From: Apostichopus japonicus
Lineage: Eukaryota > Echinodermata > Holothuroidea > Aspidochirotida > Stichopodidae
Assembly (NCBI RefSeq): GCF_037975245.1
Contig: NC_092568.1
Location: forward strand, 4,291,001-4,355,000
DNA length: 64,000 nt
Direction of reading: 5' to 3'
Shown here: positions 36,701 to 46,203 of the stretch, in pieces
Layout: each line of letters begins with the position of its first letter
How positions within the stretch are numbered: position 1 is the first letter of the stretch
Translations under genes and position numbers: made by a program
Notes under the pieces: generated by a model
The model's database searches: none
The model's input: the letters and a program-made list of their open reading frames with translations, nothing else
What the model was told of the DNA's origin: nothing

Positions 36701-39700
36701 AATGAAAGTCTGAAAATATTTTAAACAAGAAGTACATCTTTCTTGAACTTAATAGTTAGTATGTAGATCCAGATTCGTGAGTGCAAGAATCCTATTGAAA
36801 TTGGCAGAGGTCAAAGATCACATGATTTCAACAGGCATCAAAGTCTGAAAACCTTTTAAACATGATAACTACAAGAATAATTCTACAATTAATCTGTGAA
36901 TTCTCAAATGCTATGATTTTCTTTTGGTGAACATAGTTTAGTTCTGTGAAGGGGCTCTATAGGTCTGCAACAAAACAAACCTGGCTTCCAGGTAATTCAA
37001 TCTGCTTCAGATTTCATACACTTGCTTAAAGCGTGCACTTTAAACGTCCTATAAGGGTTTCTCCCTCTAAACTTCAAGTGGTCAGCAGGTTATCTCAAAT
37101 GGACCCAAACTGGCTCAAGGGGTCAACAAGTTATCTCAAATGGTGGAAAACTTGTCCACTTTCTCAAAAATATTTCACAGTATATAAACAATGTGGTGTA
37201 ACTCTGAACAACTATCTAAAGGGATTTGATTGCTCAAAGTTGGTATAATATGTCTATATTTCACACAGGAAGACTGTTCTTACTGGAATATTGCAACATT
37301 TGGTTTAAAATTCTATACTGTGAAATCCTTATGAGGGAATGACATGGAAGATTTCTACGAATCCTTTTTGGTTTTCACTAATTCTTGGACAAATTTAACT
37401 CACTTGCTTTACATTATGTGTAAAAGTGAGTTGGCCTGATGTTTTGATCCTAACAGGATCTTCTTCAGAGGCTGGATGACAAGTTGTCATTTAGACTTGT
37501 CATTTAGCCTCTGAAGAAGATCCTGCTAGGATCGAAACGTCAGGCCAACTCACTTTTACACATTCTATTACACAGGCTATCTAGTGAAAAAGCAGTTTGC
37601 TAACAGTTTTATTTTATTTTGCTTTACATTAGTCAGATAGTTAAGAGTATTTTGAATTTTGAGCAAATTGTGTAGCAAGGAATCACAAAGCTAACTAGCT
37701 TTCTGATTCATGCTAGGAACTGTGACTGGAAATAGTCCAGTGCCCGAGTCCTTTTGCACCAGAACATCACTAAGCAGTCCTGGGAGAGGTTAAAATCAGA
37801 CAAGGTGTTTGACTGTTTTGAAAGCATTTCTCTGAATTACACCCATACATTGTAAACTTGTAAGAATCTGAGGGAGTTAAATAAGAAGATAATAATGTAG
37901 TGATGTATCAGCATATAGATATGGGTTTCTGAAAATATGATGAAAGATGTCAATACTGGTGGTAATTTGGCTGTTAGGAACAGTTCCAGACCAGCTTACA
38001 AATTGCTCAAGAGTTGCCAAAATTTCAGGTTATCGGAAAACATTTTTTGCTCCAGTTGGGGAAACGTTATATTCGAGCCCTACCAGTGACCAGGTTAATT
38101 TCAGGAAAAGATTACTGTCTGTTCCATGGATGACCTGCAGTTTCTTTTAGGCTTTACCAAGAGTCAAAGTTTACTTATCTACCATGATGATTGAACAGTG
38201 GATGATCTGACCCTTTATAACTTTTTGCCTTCTGGCAGACTCTAGTGTTAGTTGGCAGACAGGCTTCATAACTATCTCTGATTGTAACTCACTGTGTAAT
38301 AAATCCAGTAAAATAAGTACAAGAAAGAAAAAAAAACCAAGAAAACAAAATGTAACCCAAAGAACCTACTATTAACTAACTGTGAAGACTATTACTCTTC
38401 TCTGCAAAAATTTAAGCTCTCTTAATTGAAAATTCTTTAAGAAATATGACATCTATTTGAATCATATGCTTAGCTGTCAATTTACCCTGAATTCATGAAA
38501 AAATAAAAAAACATTGTTTTGGAGACAATTTTTTCATTATAAAGAGAACTGGAAGACATTTGCAGCTAAAATTTTGGTGGTGAGAGGTGAAATGCAACTA
38601 GCTTCTTCAGATATGATGCAGTTATAATTTTACTTACAGTAGTACCTGGTCTGCTGTGAGCTACAACCAGTGAGAATTTCTAACAAACAATCGTGTTCTA
38701 TTTCACAGGAGCCATTAAACTCAGATGATGATGTAAGTGATGAAGATCCACAAGAACTATTTGAGGCGGAGAATGTTGTCGTCTGCCAGTACGACAAGGT
38801 ACTGTATTAAGATGGACATAATCTTTTGTGTGTTTTGTTCTGTTTGTATTGTTAATCTTGGTATACGTTAGAGATGAATTGCCTATGCAGTTCATTACCT
38901 TGACTTTCGTTTAAGATTTAATTTAAATTAGGAACGAGAAGGTTACAAAACAATTGAAAATGTAAATTTAAATGTAGAGTAATGTGTAAAATGTCTGTGG
39001 GAAAAATGCTTGGCATCTAGTAGAATCATGTAGAACCTTACTGTATCCTTAACATTCATCTGATGAATGAAATCAAGGAAGGTGTCTTGGTTAGACCAGT
39101 TGTCATAGTGAGTAGTTGCCATATTAATGTGTATAGTTGTCACAGTATTTTGAGTAGTTGTCATAGTATTTTGAGTAGTTGCCATATTGCTTTGAGTAGT
39201 TGCCATAGTACTTTTAGTAGTTGCCATAGTATTTTAGTAGTTGCCATTGTTTTTCTGAGTACTTTCCATAGTATTTTGACCAGTTGCCAAAGTACTTTTG
39301 GTAGTTGCCACGGTACCTTGAGTAGTTTTGTAGTAGTTGCCAGATTAGTTACCATAGTACTTTTAGTAGTTGCCATATTGCTTTGACCAGTTTTCATAGT
39401 ACTTTAAGTAGTTGCCATAGTACTTTTAGTAGTTGCCATAGTATTTTGAGTAGTTGCCATAGTATTTTAGTAGTTGCCATTGTTTTCTGAGTACTTTCCG
39501 TAGTATTTTGACCAGTTGCCAAAGTACTTTTGGTAGTTGCCATAGTATTTTGAGTAGTTTGTAGTAGTTGCCATATTGCTTTGATTAGTTGCCATAGTAC
39601 TTTTAGTAGTTGCCATAGTACTTTTAGTAGTTGCCATATTGCTTTTACCAGTTTTCATAGTACTTTAAGTACTTGCCATAGTACTTTGACCAGTTGCCAA

Positions 39701-40226
39701 AGTACTTTTGGTAGTTGCCACGGTACTTTGAGTAGTTTTGTAGTAGTTATCATATTGCTTTGATTAGTTGCCATAGTACTTTTAGTAGTTGCCATAGTAC
39801 TTTTAGTAGTTGCCATATTGCTTTTACCAGTTTTCATAGTACTTTGAGTAGTTGCCATAGTATTTTGAGTAGTTGCTAATTGGTAAGCAAATGCAAAAGG
39901 ATACCTATTTCAAGGAAACAATAGGTTTGAACAATGCTTTTAGCAATGTAGTTGCTAAGGTGGTTGTCCTGGAACCATATTAAAAGGTTATTTGGTTTAT
40001 GTATTTCCATTCTTGTTACTTTTGTCACTTTCAAATTATTTCAAAAGAAAGAAAAAAATCTTGTATTTAATTTATGTAAATTGTTTTGGTAATACAAATT
40101 GTTTGTTATAATACACAGATCAGCAGAACCAGAAACAAATGGAAGTTCCAGCTGAAGCAAGGTATCATGAACCTTAAGGGGAAGGATAATATTTTCTTCA
40201 GAGCAATAGGAGAGGCCGACTGGTGA
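30682..40226 (+). CDS. GTF2A1: TFIIA alpha/beta subunit, complete gene (9 exons)
   Basis: General transcription factor IIA large subunit, a nuclear protein that stabilises TBP on TATA DNA with TFIIA gamma. Exons: 30682-30702, 31113-31214, 32772-32955, 33252-33316, 33772-33871, 34760-34959, 35774-35923, 38709-38798, 40119-40226, joining in frame to 339 residues (human about 376). Residues 1-55 form the four-helix-bundle part (KLYKSVIDDVVNNVREAFID, GVDEQVLQDLK, WENKLLQ). The linker is Ser/His-rich at about 70-100 and Gln-rich at about 128-200. QLDG at 228-231 matches the Taspase-1 cleavage site. An Asp/Glu block follows (235-270), then the beta-barrel part, ENVVVCQYDK through WKF to IGEADW. The 5' ATG fits a 7-codon first exon with a GTAAGT donor. 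Introns hold a 1.7-kb transposon and a minisatellite. TFIIA-like factor is less likely given overall match and linker size. Confidence 0.97.
31113..31214 (+). CDS. GTF2A1: GTF2A1 exon 2
   Basis: 34 codons after TTTATTTTCAG, phase 0 at both ends. It encodes the first two helices of the TFIIA alpha bundle, the most conserved N-terminal segment. Confidence 0.95.
32772..32955 (+). CDS. GTF2A1: GTF2A1 exon 3
   Basis: 184 nt, phase 0 to 1. It starts MWENKLLQTDAV, the end of the helical bundle, then a polar linker with a Ser homopolymer from AGT repeats and a His-rich patch. The exon-internal ATG is not the start codon, because the upstream exons join in frame. Confidence 0.93.
33252..33316 (+). 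CDS. GTF2A1: GTF2A1 exon 4
   Basis: 65 nt between CCCGTGTAG and GTGAGTTC, phase 1 to 0. It encodes LPLYDKKFQSVPTQPSQYSG, a linker segment without a known fold. Confidence 0.85.
33772..33871 (+). CDS. GTF2A1: GTF2A1 exon 5
   Basis: 100 nt, phase 0 to 1. It encodes the ATAATLALQQQVQQQVLQIQ region, matching the ATAATLALP-type block in the TFIIA linker. Confidence 0.92.
34760..34959 (+). CDS. GTF2A1: GTF2A1 exon 6
   Basis: 200 nt between CTCCTCAG and GTAAGTAG, phase 1 to 0. It is a Gln-, Gly- and Ile-rich linker segment with QVPLVIQHL and IGQQIMASIPQQGG. Confidence 0.92.
35774..35923 (+). CDS. GTF2A1: GTF2A1 exon 7 (Taspase site, acidic block)
   Basis: 50 codons, phase 0 at both ends. It starts KILQLDGTNDTSDEDDD. 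QLD|G is the expected alpha/beta processing site and is followed by about 35 mostly acidic residues. The GATGAT-rich coding repeat gives a long shadow Met/Arg frame at 35670-35918. Confidence 0.95.
36099..36454 (+). mobile_element. TGAAGACTCGC element, copy nested in copy 2
   Basis: 356 bp with inverted ends TGAAGACTCGC (36104-36114) and GCGAGTCTTCA (36438-36448), flanked by TTAA at 36095-36098 and 36455-36458. It is about 90% identical to 50032-50384. TTAA on both sides suggests piggyBac- or Kolobok-like insertion. However, similarity between copies continues about 10 bp past the right TTAA, so the true edge is uncertain. Confidence 0.75.
37416..37563. mobile_element. 148-bp foldback with hammerhead-like motif
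   Basis: Near-perfect inverted arms of about 63 bp run from ATGTGTAAAAGTGAGTTGG to its complement at the right end, with a spacer of about 20 bp. The right arm reads CTGAAGA (37511-37517), a 5-bp stem GATCC/GGATC (37519-37533), then GAAACGTC and AGGC, able to pair with the upstream GCCT. See the findings for the ribozyme reading. The left arm is the reverse complement with the GAAAC changed to AAAAC. Confidence 0.75.
38709..38798 (+). CDS. GTF2A1: GTF2A1 exon 8
   Basis: 30 codons, phase 0 at both ends. It encodes EPLNSDDDVSDEDPQELFEA followed by ENVVVCQYDK, the start of the C-terminal beta-barrel part. Confidence 0.97.
39094..39878. repeat. Minisatellite, about 20-bp units, roughly 38 copies
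   Basis: The word AGTAGTTGCCATAGTACTTT recurs through about 780 bp of the last GTF2A1 intron, with variants such as ATTGCTTTG and GACCAGTTTTCATAG. Higher-order blocks of about 145-260 bp recur. Because the unit is close to a multiple of three, frames stay open on both strands for 60-107 codons (SCHST.., ATTKSTM..). None is a gene. Confidence 0.92.
40119..40226 (+). CDS. GTF2A1: GTF2A1 exon 9 (terminal)
   Basis: 35 codons and TGA after ATAATACACAG. It encodes the last beta-barrel strands, NKWKFQLKQGIMNLKGKD then IFFRAIGEADW, ending at the same Trp as other TFIIA large subunits. Confidence 0.97.
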   Translation: MSRTRNKWKFQLKQGIMNLKGKDNIFFRAIGEADW

Positions 40227-41163
40227 TACTGTCCATACACAGACATCCAAAGAAACATTCCATGTAACGACACGTGGCCAATTACTGGGCAGCTTGATGT
40301 GCTAGAAGAAGTTATTCCAGCACTTCGAAGTTAAATTGCTCTGGAAGAGATCTACTGCTCGTTGTCATGCTACACATGTGTCACCTTGGCAACAGATTTG
40401 ATCTTCTGATCCTGCTTAATCTTGGATCATACGGTAAACACTGGGCCGGTTTTGGTATTAATGTCTTAGCCAGATCACTGATTGTAACACCAACAGTACA
40501 AGTTTCATACAATGTTATTTTAGGCAGCATTGCATGGCACCAGGTGTTTGCTTGGTTATGTGTATTTCACATGTGAACTGTGGTTGTACACTCACACTCT
40601 GTTGTTATGTTTATGTTGGTTCTCTGTGATTACCAGGGTAATAATATTCAATGAGATCTTATTTCAGAGAACCTTCAAATTCCAAGGAGTGTTAAATAAA
40701 TCCTTTGGCTGTATCACTTGCAAATCCAACAGAAAAAAACAACATCTATTGATATTTTGTGTTGAAGAATGTCATAGGACAAGCTTCAATAAGTGTGTTT
40801 AGCCTTGCATAGGTAAAAACTATAGACCTTTATTTATAATTGGGTATTTAGTGCTCCTTATTGGATCTATTTTGATGCATCGTAGGCCAATAAATGTAAT
40901 ACTCAAATCAGCAATTCCATCACATTTACTGGAACATTAAATTCATGTTTATGTTCTATCACTGCAAGATGTATTTAAAAACAAATGTAAAACACTGGAT
41001 GAGTGTTTTGTACTTGGCATTAATATTAATAAGTGAGACTTACTCCCAGAGAAAGCAACATGCAATTTGGCGATTGATATCTTGGGTTGAATGTAAGTGA
41101 TGAAGCTCCTGTGAATAGCTTATGGTAATGAAATTATATTTTACTTATGTTATGTATATATAG
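40227..41163 (+). other. Probable GTF2A1 3' UTR
   Basis: No gene frame is supported. AATAAA on this strand at 40695-40700 and again near 40891 could end the mRNA, giving a UTR of about 0.5-0.7 kb. Which one is used cannot be read here. Confidence 0.4.
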
Positions 41164-41289
41164 GTTGAAACTAGTGGAACACTGGTAGTTGTTACTCAGA
41201 GTTTCACGCGTTGAACGATCATCAGACAGCTCGCTCAACGCTCGTTATCACTCATCGCGTGAAACTCTGAGTGTTCCACTAGTCTCAAC
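41164..41289. mobile_element. 126-bp foldback element
   Basis: Arms GTTGAAACTAGTGGAACACT / AGTGTTCCACTAGTCTCAAC pair with one mismatch. After an 11-nt left-side bulge, CTCAGAGTTTCACGCG / CGCGTGAAACTCTGAG pair perfectly. The minus strand of the loop side carries CTGATGA and GAAAC words. It lies just downstream of GTF2A1. Confidence 0.7.
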
Positions 41290-43286
41290 TAATTCTCAAA
41301 AATGCTAGCTGATCTTTGGTAGCCTTACACATACGCTCTACACAAAATTGGTGGCTAAGTTTAGCAAATTAGAAATGTTACCTTGATATCAGAAATAGAC
41401 TTCCGTGAAATATTTGTACATAGCGTGTGTGATGAAAAGTGGAATTACTGTTGTGTAAGTTAAGAACGAAATATGCATTCCTCTGCTTGAATGATCTGTG
41501 AAATTAGGGCAAAAAGAAGTATCTCTTAATGGCACTAAATTTCAGTGAAGAACATATTGCTCAGTTAAGGTCAACATGAAAACTTGATAAAAAGATTATC
41601 ACTACATTATGAATACCACATAAATAGATATATCAAAAATGCCAAAAAAATTAAAAATCCGTTTTATTTTTTGTTTTTATTTACTATATTTGGCATTTTA
41701 GCAATTTGGCATATCTAGTCATTTTTGTGTCTCTATTTAGTTATTGCTTAAAATGATACTGCCTTGTTAACAGTAAACATTGGTGTAAGGTACGATTGCC
41801 ATTCACGGAAACCAAACAGAGAAATGTAGTGATAGAAACCAAGGATCATGTAATAATTAATTTTGTAGATTACGATAATATTACGACACATGTAATTATT
41901 CTACCAGTTGAATGGTGTAAGTTAACAGCACCTTGCACTCTCAATGTATCATGTTCACAATGCTTTTAGATGTGTTCAATTGTTATGTGTGTTAAACATA
42001 ACATTAAAAATGCAATGCGTTATTTATGGTGACTTTACAGCATAATGCCGACATGAAATTTCAGATACGTTTTGCTGGAACTGCCTGTCTGTCATTCAGT
42101 GGCATTGCCTGGAAATTGAGGGACACAAATAATGGTGGATGTTGTTTGGCACCATAAAGTAGAGATTTATGTTGAGACTTTGAACTTCCAAACATTTGTA
42201 ATGGGACAAGGAAAGGAAATCTAAGTGGTAGAAACACAAAAGGTACTCTCCCCCCCTCCCCCCACCCCTTCTGGATGACCCCACTCTAGGGACATGGTTA
42301 ATGCCATGCATGGTATACCAATGGAAATGTATATGGAACCTGTTGATTTTAGTCCTACATGAGACCAAGTTGGTTGTTAATTTGAATGAATCTAAAGGTG
42401 GTTTATTTAAGATACATGAAACCAATCATGCCCTCTGTTTTCTCCAATGAAGAAGTGGAAATGTGAAATTAAATGATTTGTCAAACTGTTGATATAAAAT
42501 GAGGAGGACTGGCCAATAAAGGTACACCATGAAGAAGTATGCCATAAGTTCTAAGATGTCCTTCAAGGTTCAAAAATAGTTTGGTAGATATTACAAGTGG
42601 TTATGGGGTGCAACCACAACTGTTTGAGTTTATGGCATCTCTTCATGGAGGCATGGATTGCCTATCTGGGGGAGGGACTTGGAAGAGTGGAGTTACAGAA
42701 GATGGTACTGCCCCCTTTGAAAATATTAATTTTTGTGGGTCACCTGTGTCCAAAATGGTGTTAATTGGGTATGTATGGTACCACATGGAAATATACACAG
42801 GAAAGTGTTACCCTCGACTTTTGAAAAAGCAGTATATAATTTGAGGTCGACAGCTTGTTGCCATATTGATATATGACCAAAGATGAAGAAAAGGAGCGAA
42901 TAATGTTAGAACATTGTAATGTTTATATTGTTCCAAGTTTATTTTTTGTTTGTTTTTTGCCGATTTATTTCATATTGTAAAAGAGTAAATTTTGGTTACC
43001 TAGTAATGAATTATTTGCTTTGAAGAAGAAGTGTTTAAAACAAAAGATAATCACCTGAAATAAAAAGAAAAAGAAAGAAATTATAATGCAGAAGAGGACT
43101 TGTGTTTATTCAAAAGTGGCTTTGGCCAATAAAATAGTCAAACAAATTGCCAGAAAGCAAAATGATGCAATGTAAAAACATTTATCCGACCAGACAATAT
43201 GTGCGTACTGTACAATGTTATTATGAAGAATGAAGGTGTTAATTAGGGGTTAATCAACGGTCTGCCGTCCGTTTATCGCAGGATAA
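41290..43286. other. No gene recognised
   Basis: AT-rich spacer with chance frames of up to 109 codons. No domain or exon boundary is recognisable. Confidence 0.5.
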
Positions 43287-43370
43287 AGCACAAGCGGGGA
43301 TATAACTCAATCCGGATGCACGACGCCGTACTGTAGGTCAGCGATAGAGTTATACCCCCGTGAGTGCACT
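43287..43370. repeat. Imperfect foldback, about 25-bp arms
   Basis: GCACAAGCGGGGATATAACTC is matched by GAGTTATACCCCCGTGAGTGC at the other end with a few mismatches, across a GC-richer loop. It is probably a small MITE relic. Confidence 0.55.
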
Positions 43371-44049
43371 ATACAAAGCACTAAAGAAACATTACTTTTC
43401 ATCTAAGAATGTTACAATTTAATAAAGACTTTGAAAGTAAAATTACCAACAATTGTCTCGAAGAGGTGTCACTTTTTTCTTTGCTTTTAATAGTCTCAAA
43501 GCAATTTTAATGCGCAATATAAAATAGCAAGAACTATGATAATAACGCTATACATTGAACACTACGTTGTACAAGAAGGGAATACTGCGTCCAGTTGGCA
43601 TGGTCAGAGTGAAAGACCTGTTCGAGCAGTGCAAGGAACGGCTCCTGCAGGTAAATTGGTTGGAACTTTTTTTTTGGGGGGGGATGATGAAAAACAGACA
43701 ATCGAGCAATTTAAGGTAACAAATGAGGTTGAAGACGAGCAGTACAAAACTTTGGAAGGTTTAATTAAGAGAGAAAGGAGCTAGTTAGGAAAAATAATGG
43801 GAGGTTGCCCCGGACCTGGCGAACCCACCCTGCCGGGATGTACCCTTATGCTAAGAAGAAAGTAAAAATAAAAAAAATTGTTCCCGGTGCCTGGACTGTT
43901 CCCTATTGGAGGACAATTCCAATGGGATTTAATCACAAGTCCTTTAGCCACCGGGTTCCCCCTCCCCCTGCCAGGGCTGAAGCCTCCTCGCAGTTTAAAA
44001 AATCTTAAGTATCTATGGAACTGTTTAAATTATTTTTAGCGTAGATTAT
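43371..44049. other. Ambiguous region, probably LINE 3' UTR plus an exon-like bit
   Basis: On the minus strand 43790-44050 looks like a continuation of the LINE tail downstream of its reverse transcriptase (GGTGGCTAAAGGACTTG area). On the plus strand 43572-43643 is open, ends CTCCTGCAG before GTAAAT and encodes VKDLFEQCKERLL, which looks protein-like but is unidentified. Confidence 0.35.
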
Positions 44050-44555
44050 ATGGACTAGGTATTTAATTAAGAGGTCGTGGATTAGGGGATCAAGAAGGAG
44101 GGTGTTTTTTAAGGATTTTTTGTTTGAAATTATTATCTGTTCAAAAAGTGGAAAATAGTTTGCTGCTTCGATGACGCAATGATGCTCTCTAGTGGCGATA
44201 TAGCCTAGCTAGGGATATTAAGGAAAATTCTAAGGGCTTTATTATTAATAATGTTTAATTTGGAAATTTGGGATTTATTACAGCTAAGGAGGCAGATACT
44301 GCCATAAGAAATGATTGGTTTAATTTTTGAATTATGAGTTTGTAATAAAATATGTGGGGATAGGTAATTTAGGCTTTTAAGTGGGTTTAAGATTCTCCAA
44401 GCTTTACCGATAGCGATGTTAACATGTTTCTTAAAATTAAGTTTATTGTCTGGGGTAATTTCTAAGTAAACCACTTTTTTGCTGGGTGTGATGTCAGTCG
44501 TAAAGAAGATTACTACTGTAGTCCTCGGTCGAGTCATTGGAAAAAGGTTACTTAT
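44050..44555 (-). mobile_element. LINE reverse transcriptase C-terminal fragment
   Basis: The minus frame encodes KKVVYLEITPDNKLNFKKHV, then GKAWRILNPLKSL, ISYGSI and LNIINNKALRI. These are the thumb-side motifs of Jockey/Ingi-like non-LTR reverse transcriptases (VKYLGIxLDxKLNFKxHV ... NKALRI). A TAG at 44205-44207 interrupts it while similarity goes on (PLESIIASS), so the copy is dead. Its 5' continuation is at 49071-49150, beyond a 4.5-kb insertion. Confidence 0.85.
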
Positions 44556-45059
44556 CAGGTGCGTATCCAGGGGGGGGCGTTGGGGGCGCGCGCCCCCCCG
44601 GGTAAGTAAAAGAGGAGAGAAAAAAGGAGAAGAAAAAAGGAAAAAGAGGGGGAAAAGAGGAGGAGGAGAGGAAGGAAGGGAAAAGAAAAAGAAGAAAGAG
44701 AGAAGAAGGCGAAAAGGAGGGAGTAAAAGAAAAACGCAAAGACACCGGGAAGAGAAAGAGGAACAGTGACATCATTACAGCGCTGAAGGGTAGCCAGTGA
44801 CGGATCAATGATTTCGTAAAAGTGTGCCTCACCCTACCCCTTACACCGACAACTCCATTTTTTGACGTTTCCATTTTCCTCTCTCACTAATGATCTATAT
44901 ATATATATACTATATATGGTCTATCATAACGCGTATGTAGAATTGTGCTATGAAACCAACTGTGGCTGGTCTCGAACTCGACCGTGTCGTCGGGGAACAT
45001 GACGCATTTTGGGATGGGGGCGATCGCCCCCCCCCCATTCAGCATTTTTTTAAATGATA

Positions 45060-45334
45060 TCGCTAAGTAATTTCAAAATAGAAAGTGCTTAGATGCAACT
45101 TACAAGGCCTGGGAAGTGTCATTTCCAGCGATCTAGGAGACATTTTCGGCCAAAATTTGCTTGTACGCTTCGCGCTAACAAATGGTCCTGGGTAGTGCCA
45201 TTTCCAGCGATCTGGGAGGCATTTTCGGCCCAAATTTTCTTGTACGCTTCGCGCCAACCTATGGTGGCGCTACGCTTAGATAATTTGCCTACAGGCTTCG
45301 CCCCTCCCTTGGCAAATTCCTCGCTACGCGCCTG
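45060..45334. repeat. Two head-to-tail GTACGCTTCGCGCCAACC units
   Basis: Copies near 45104-45185 and 45186-45290 share GTGCCATTTCCAGCGATCTG, a GGCATTTTCGGCC block and TTCTTGTACGCTTCGCG. The same roughly 110-bp unit recurs near 46250-46370, 47195-47305, 47490-47585, 48215-48315 and 48905-49005. Confidence 0.8.
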
Positions 45335-45999
45335 TTCGAACTTGTAACGCAAACAGTTGATATCCAGTGGCGTAGCTACGGGGGGCCTGGGGGGGCCGAG
45401 GCCCCCCCCCATGAAATCGGCTGGCCCCCCACTGGCCCCCCCCCCACTCAGAATGGGGTAAAAAAAAATTTTTTAAAAAACAACTCATCAGTGCCATTCA
45501 CTAATATTTTTTGTTCAATAATTTGGGAAATAGAGTTACACAATTTTTTCGTCTGCATCTGGCAGAATAAGAATAATACAATATCTGTAGTAATCATGAG
45601 AATGGTCACACAGCATGGCATGGCAATGGTCGATGCGACGATTGCGACCATACACCACAAACCTTGTTGTGCTGCGCGATATCGATATCTACCAATACAT
45701 GTAATCGGTCATCGATTGGCACAAAAACCCAGATTCTGATGACAGCTGCCTCAAGAAACCCAATAAATGGCCTAATTAGCACCGAGCCACCAATGTGGAC
45801 CATTACCGAAACATCGATGCGTGTTAGTCTTCCATCCCCTTCCTCTAATGCTATTTAAGTCCACATGTGGGCATATCCTGCAAACCTACTGGTAGCCCAC
45901 AGGGGTTTGAGTTGGGAGAAAGGCCTTGACACCTTGAAACGACAAATGATGCCAACCATAGGCGTACGAGGCGGGGGGGCAGGGGGCAGACTGCCCCAA

Positions 46000-46131
46000 A
46001 TTTCCAGAGGACAAGAAATTCGGGCAAAAGTCCTGAAAAATTCGGGCAGCCTAAGAGGAGAAAAAAAAAAATTTCTCCTCTAACGCTGCCCGAATTTTTC
46101 AGGACTTTTGCCCGAATTTCTTGTCCTCTGG

Positions 46132-46135
<4 letters not shown>
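46000..46135. repeat. Long hairpin, about 64-bp arms
   Basis: The left arm starts ATTTCCAGAGGACAAGAAAT and the right arm is its inverse, ending in GGAAAT, with only two mismatches near the A-run loop. The two arms are almost identical, so the duplication is recent or is kept identical by conversion. Confidence 0.9.

Positions 46136-46197
<62 letters not shown>
46134..46197. repeat. (AT)n microsatellite
   Basis: About 64 bp of pure TA/AT dinucleotide, directly abutting the foldback. Confidence 0.97.

Positions 46198-46203
<6 letters not shown>

Larger units (their letters stand above)
36001..37685 (+). mobile_element. TGRTTCCTTGC inverted-repeat element, copy 2
   Basis: It lies in the intron before GTF2A1 exon 8. 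Ends are TGATTCCTTGC and GCAAGGAATCA, a perfect 11-bp inverted repeat. The left end again forms a hairpin (GATTCC..TTGCC / GGCAA..GGAATC). The interior shows the TGTGTATG microsatellite, a CTTATAAACACGGTGACTCA block and GGTCA-rich units like copy 1. Two other elements are nested inside, at 36099-36454 and 37416-37563. No transposase is present. Confidence 0.75.

Noticed and set aside
39063-39858. Several 60-107 codon frames on both strands
   Set aside because: All run through the 20-bp minisatellite and are periodic.
44479-44874. Lys/Arg/Glu-rich and Phe/Ser/Pro-rich frames
   Set aside because: They read through a GA-rich low-complexity tract inside a transposon.
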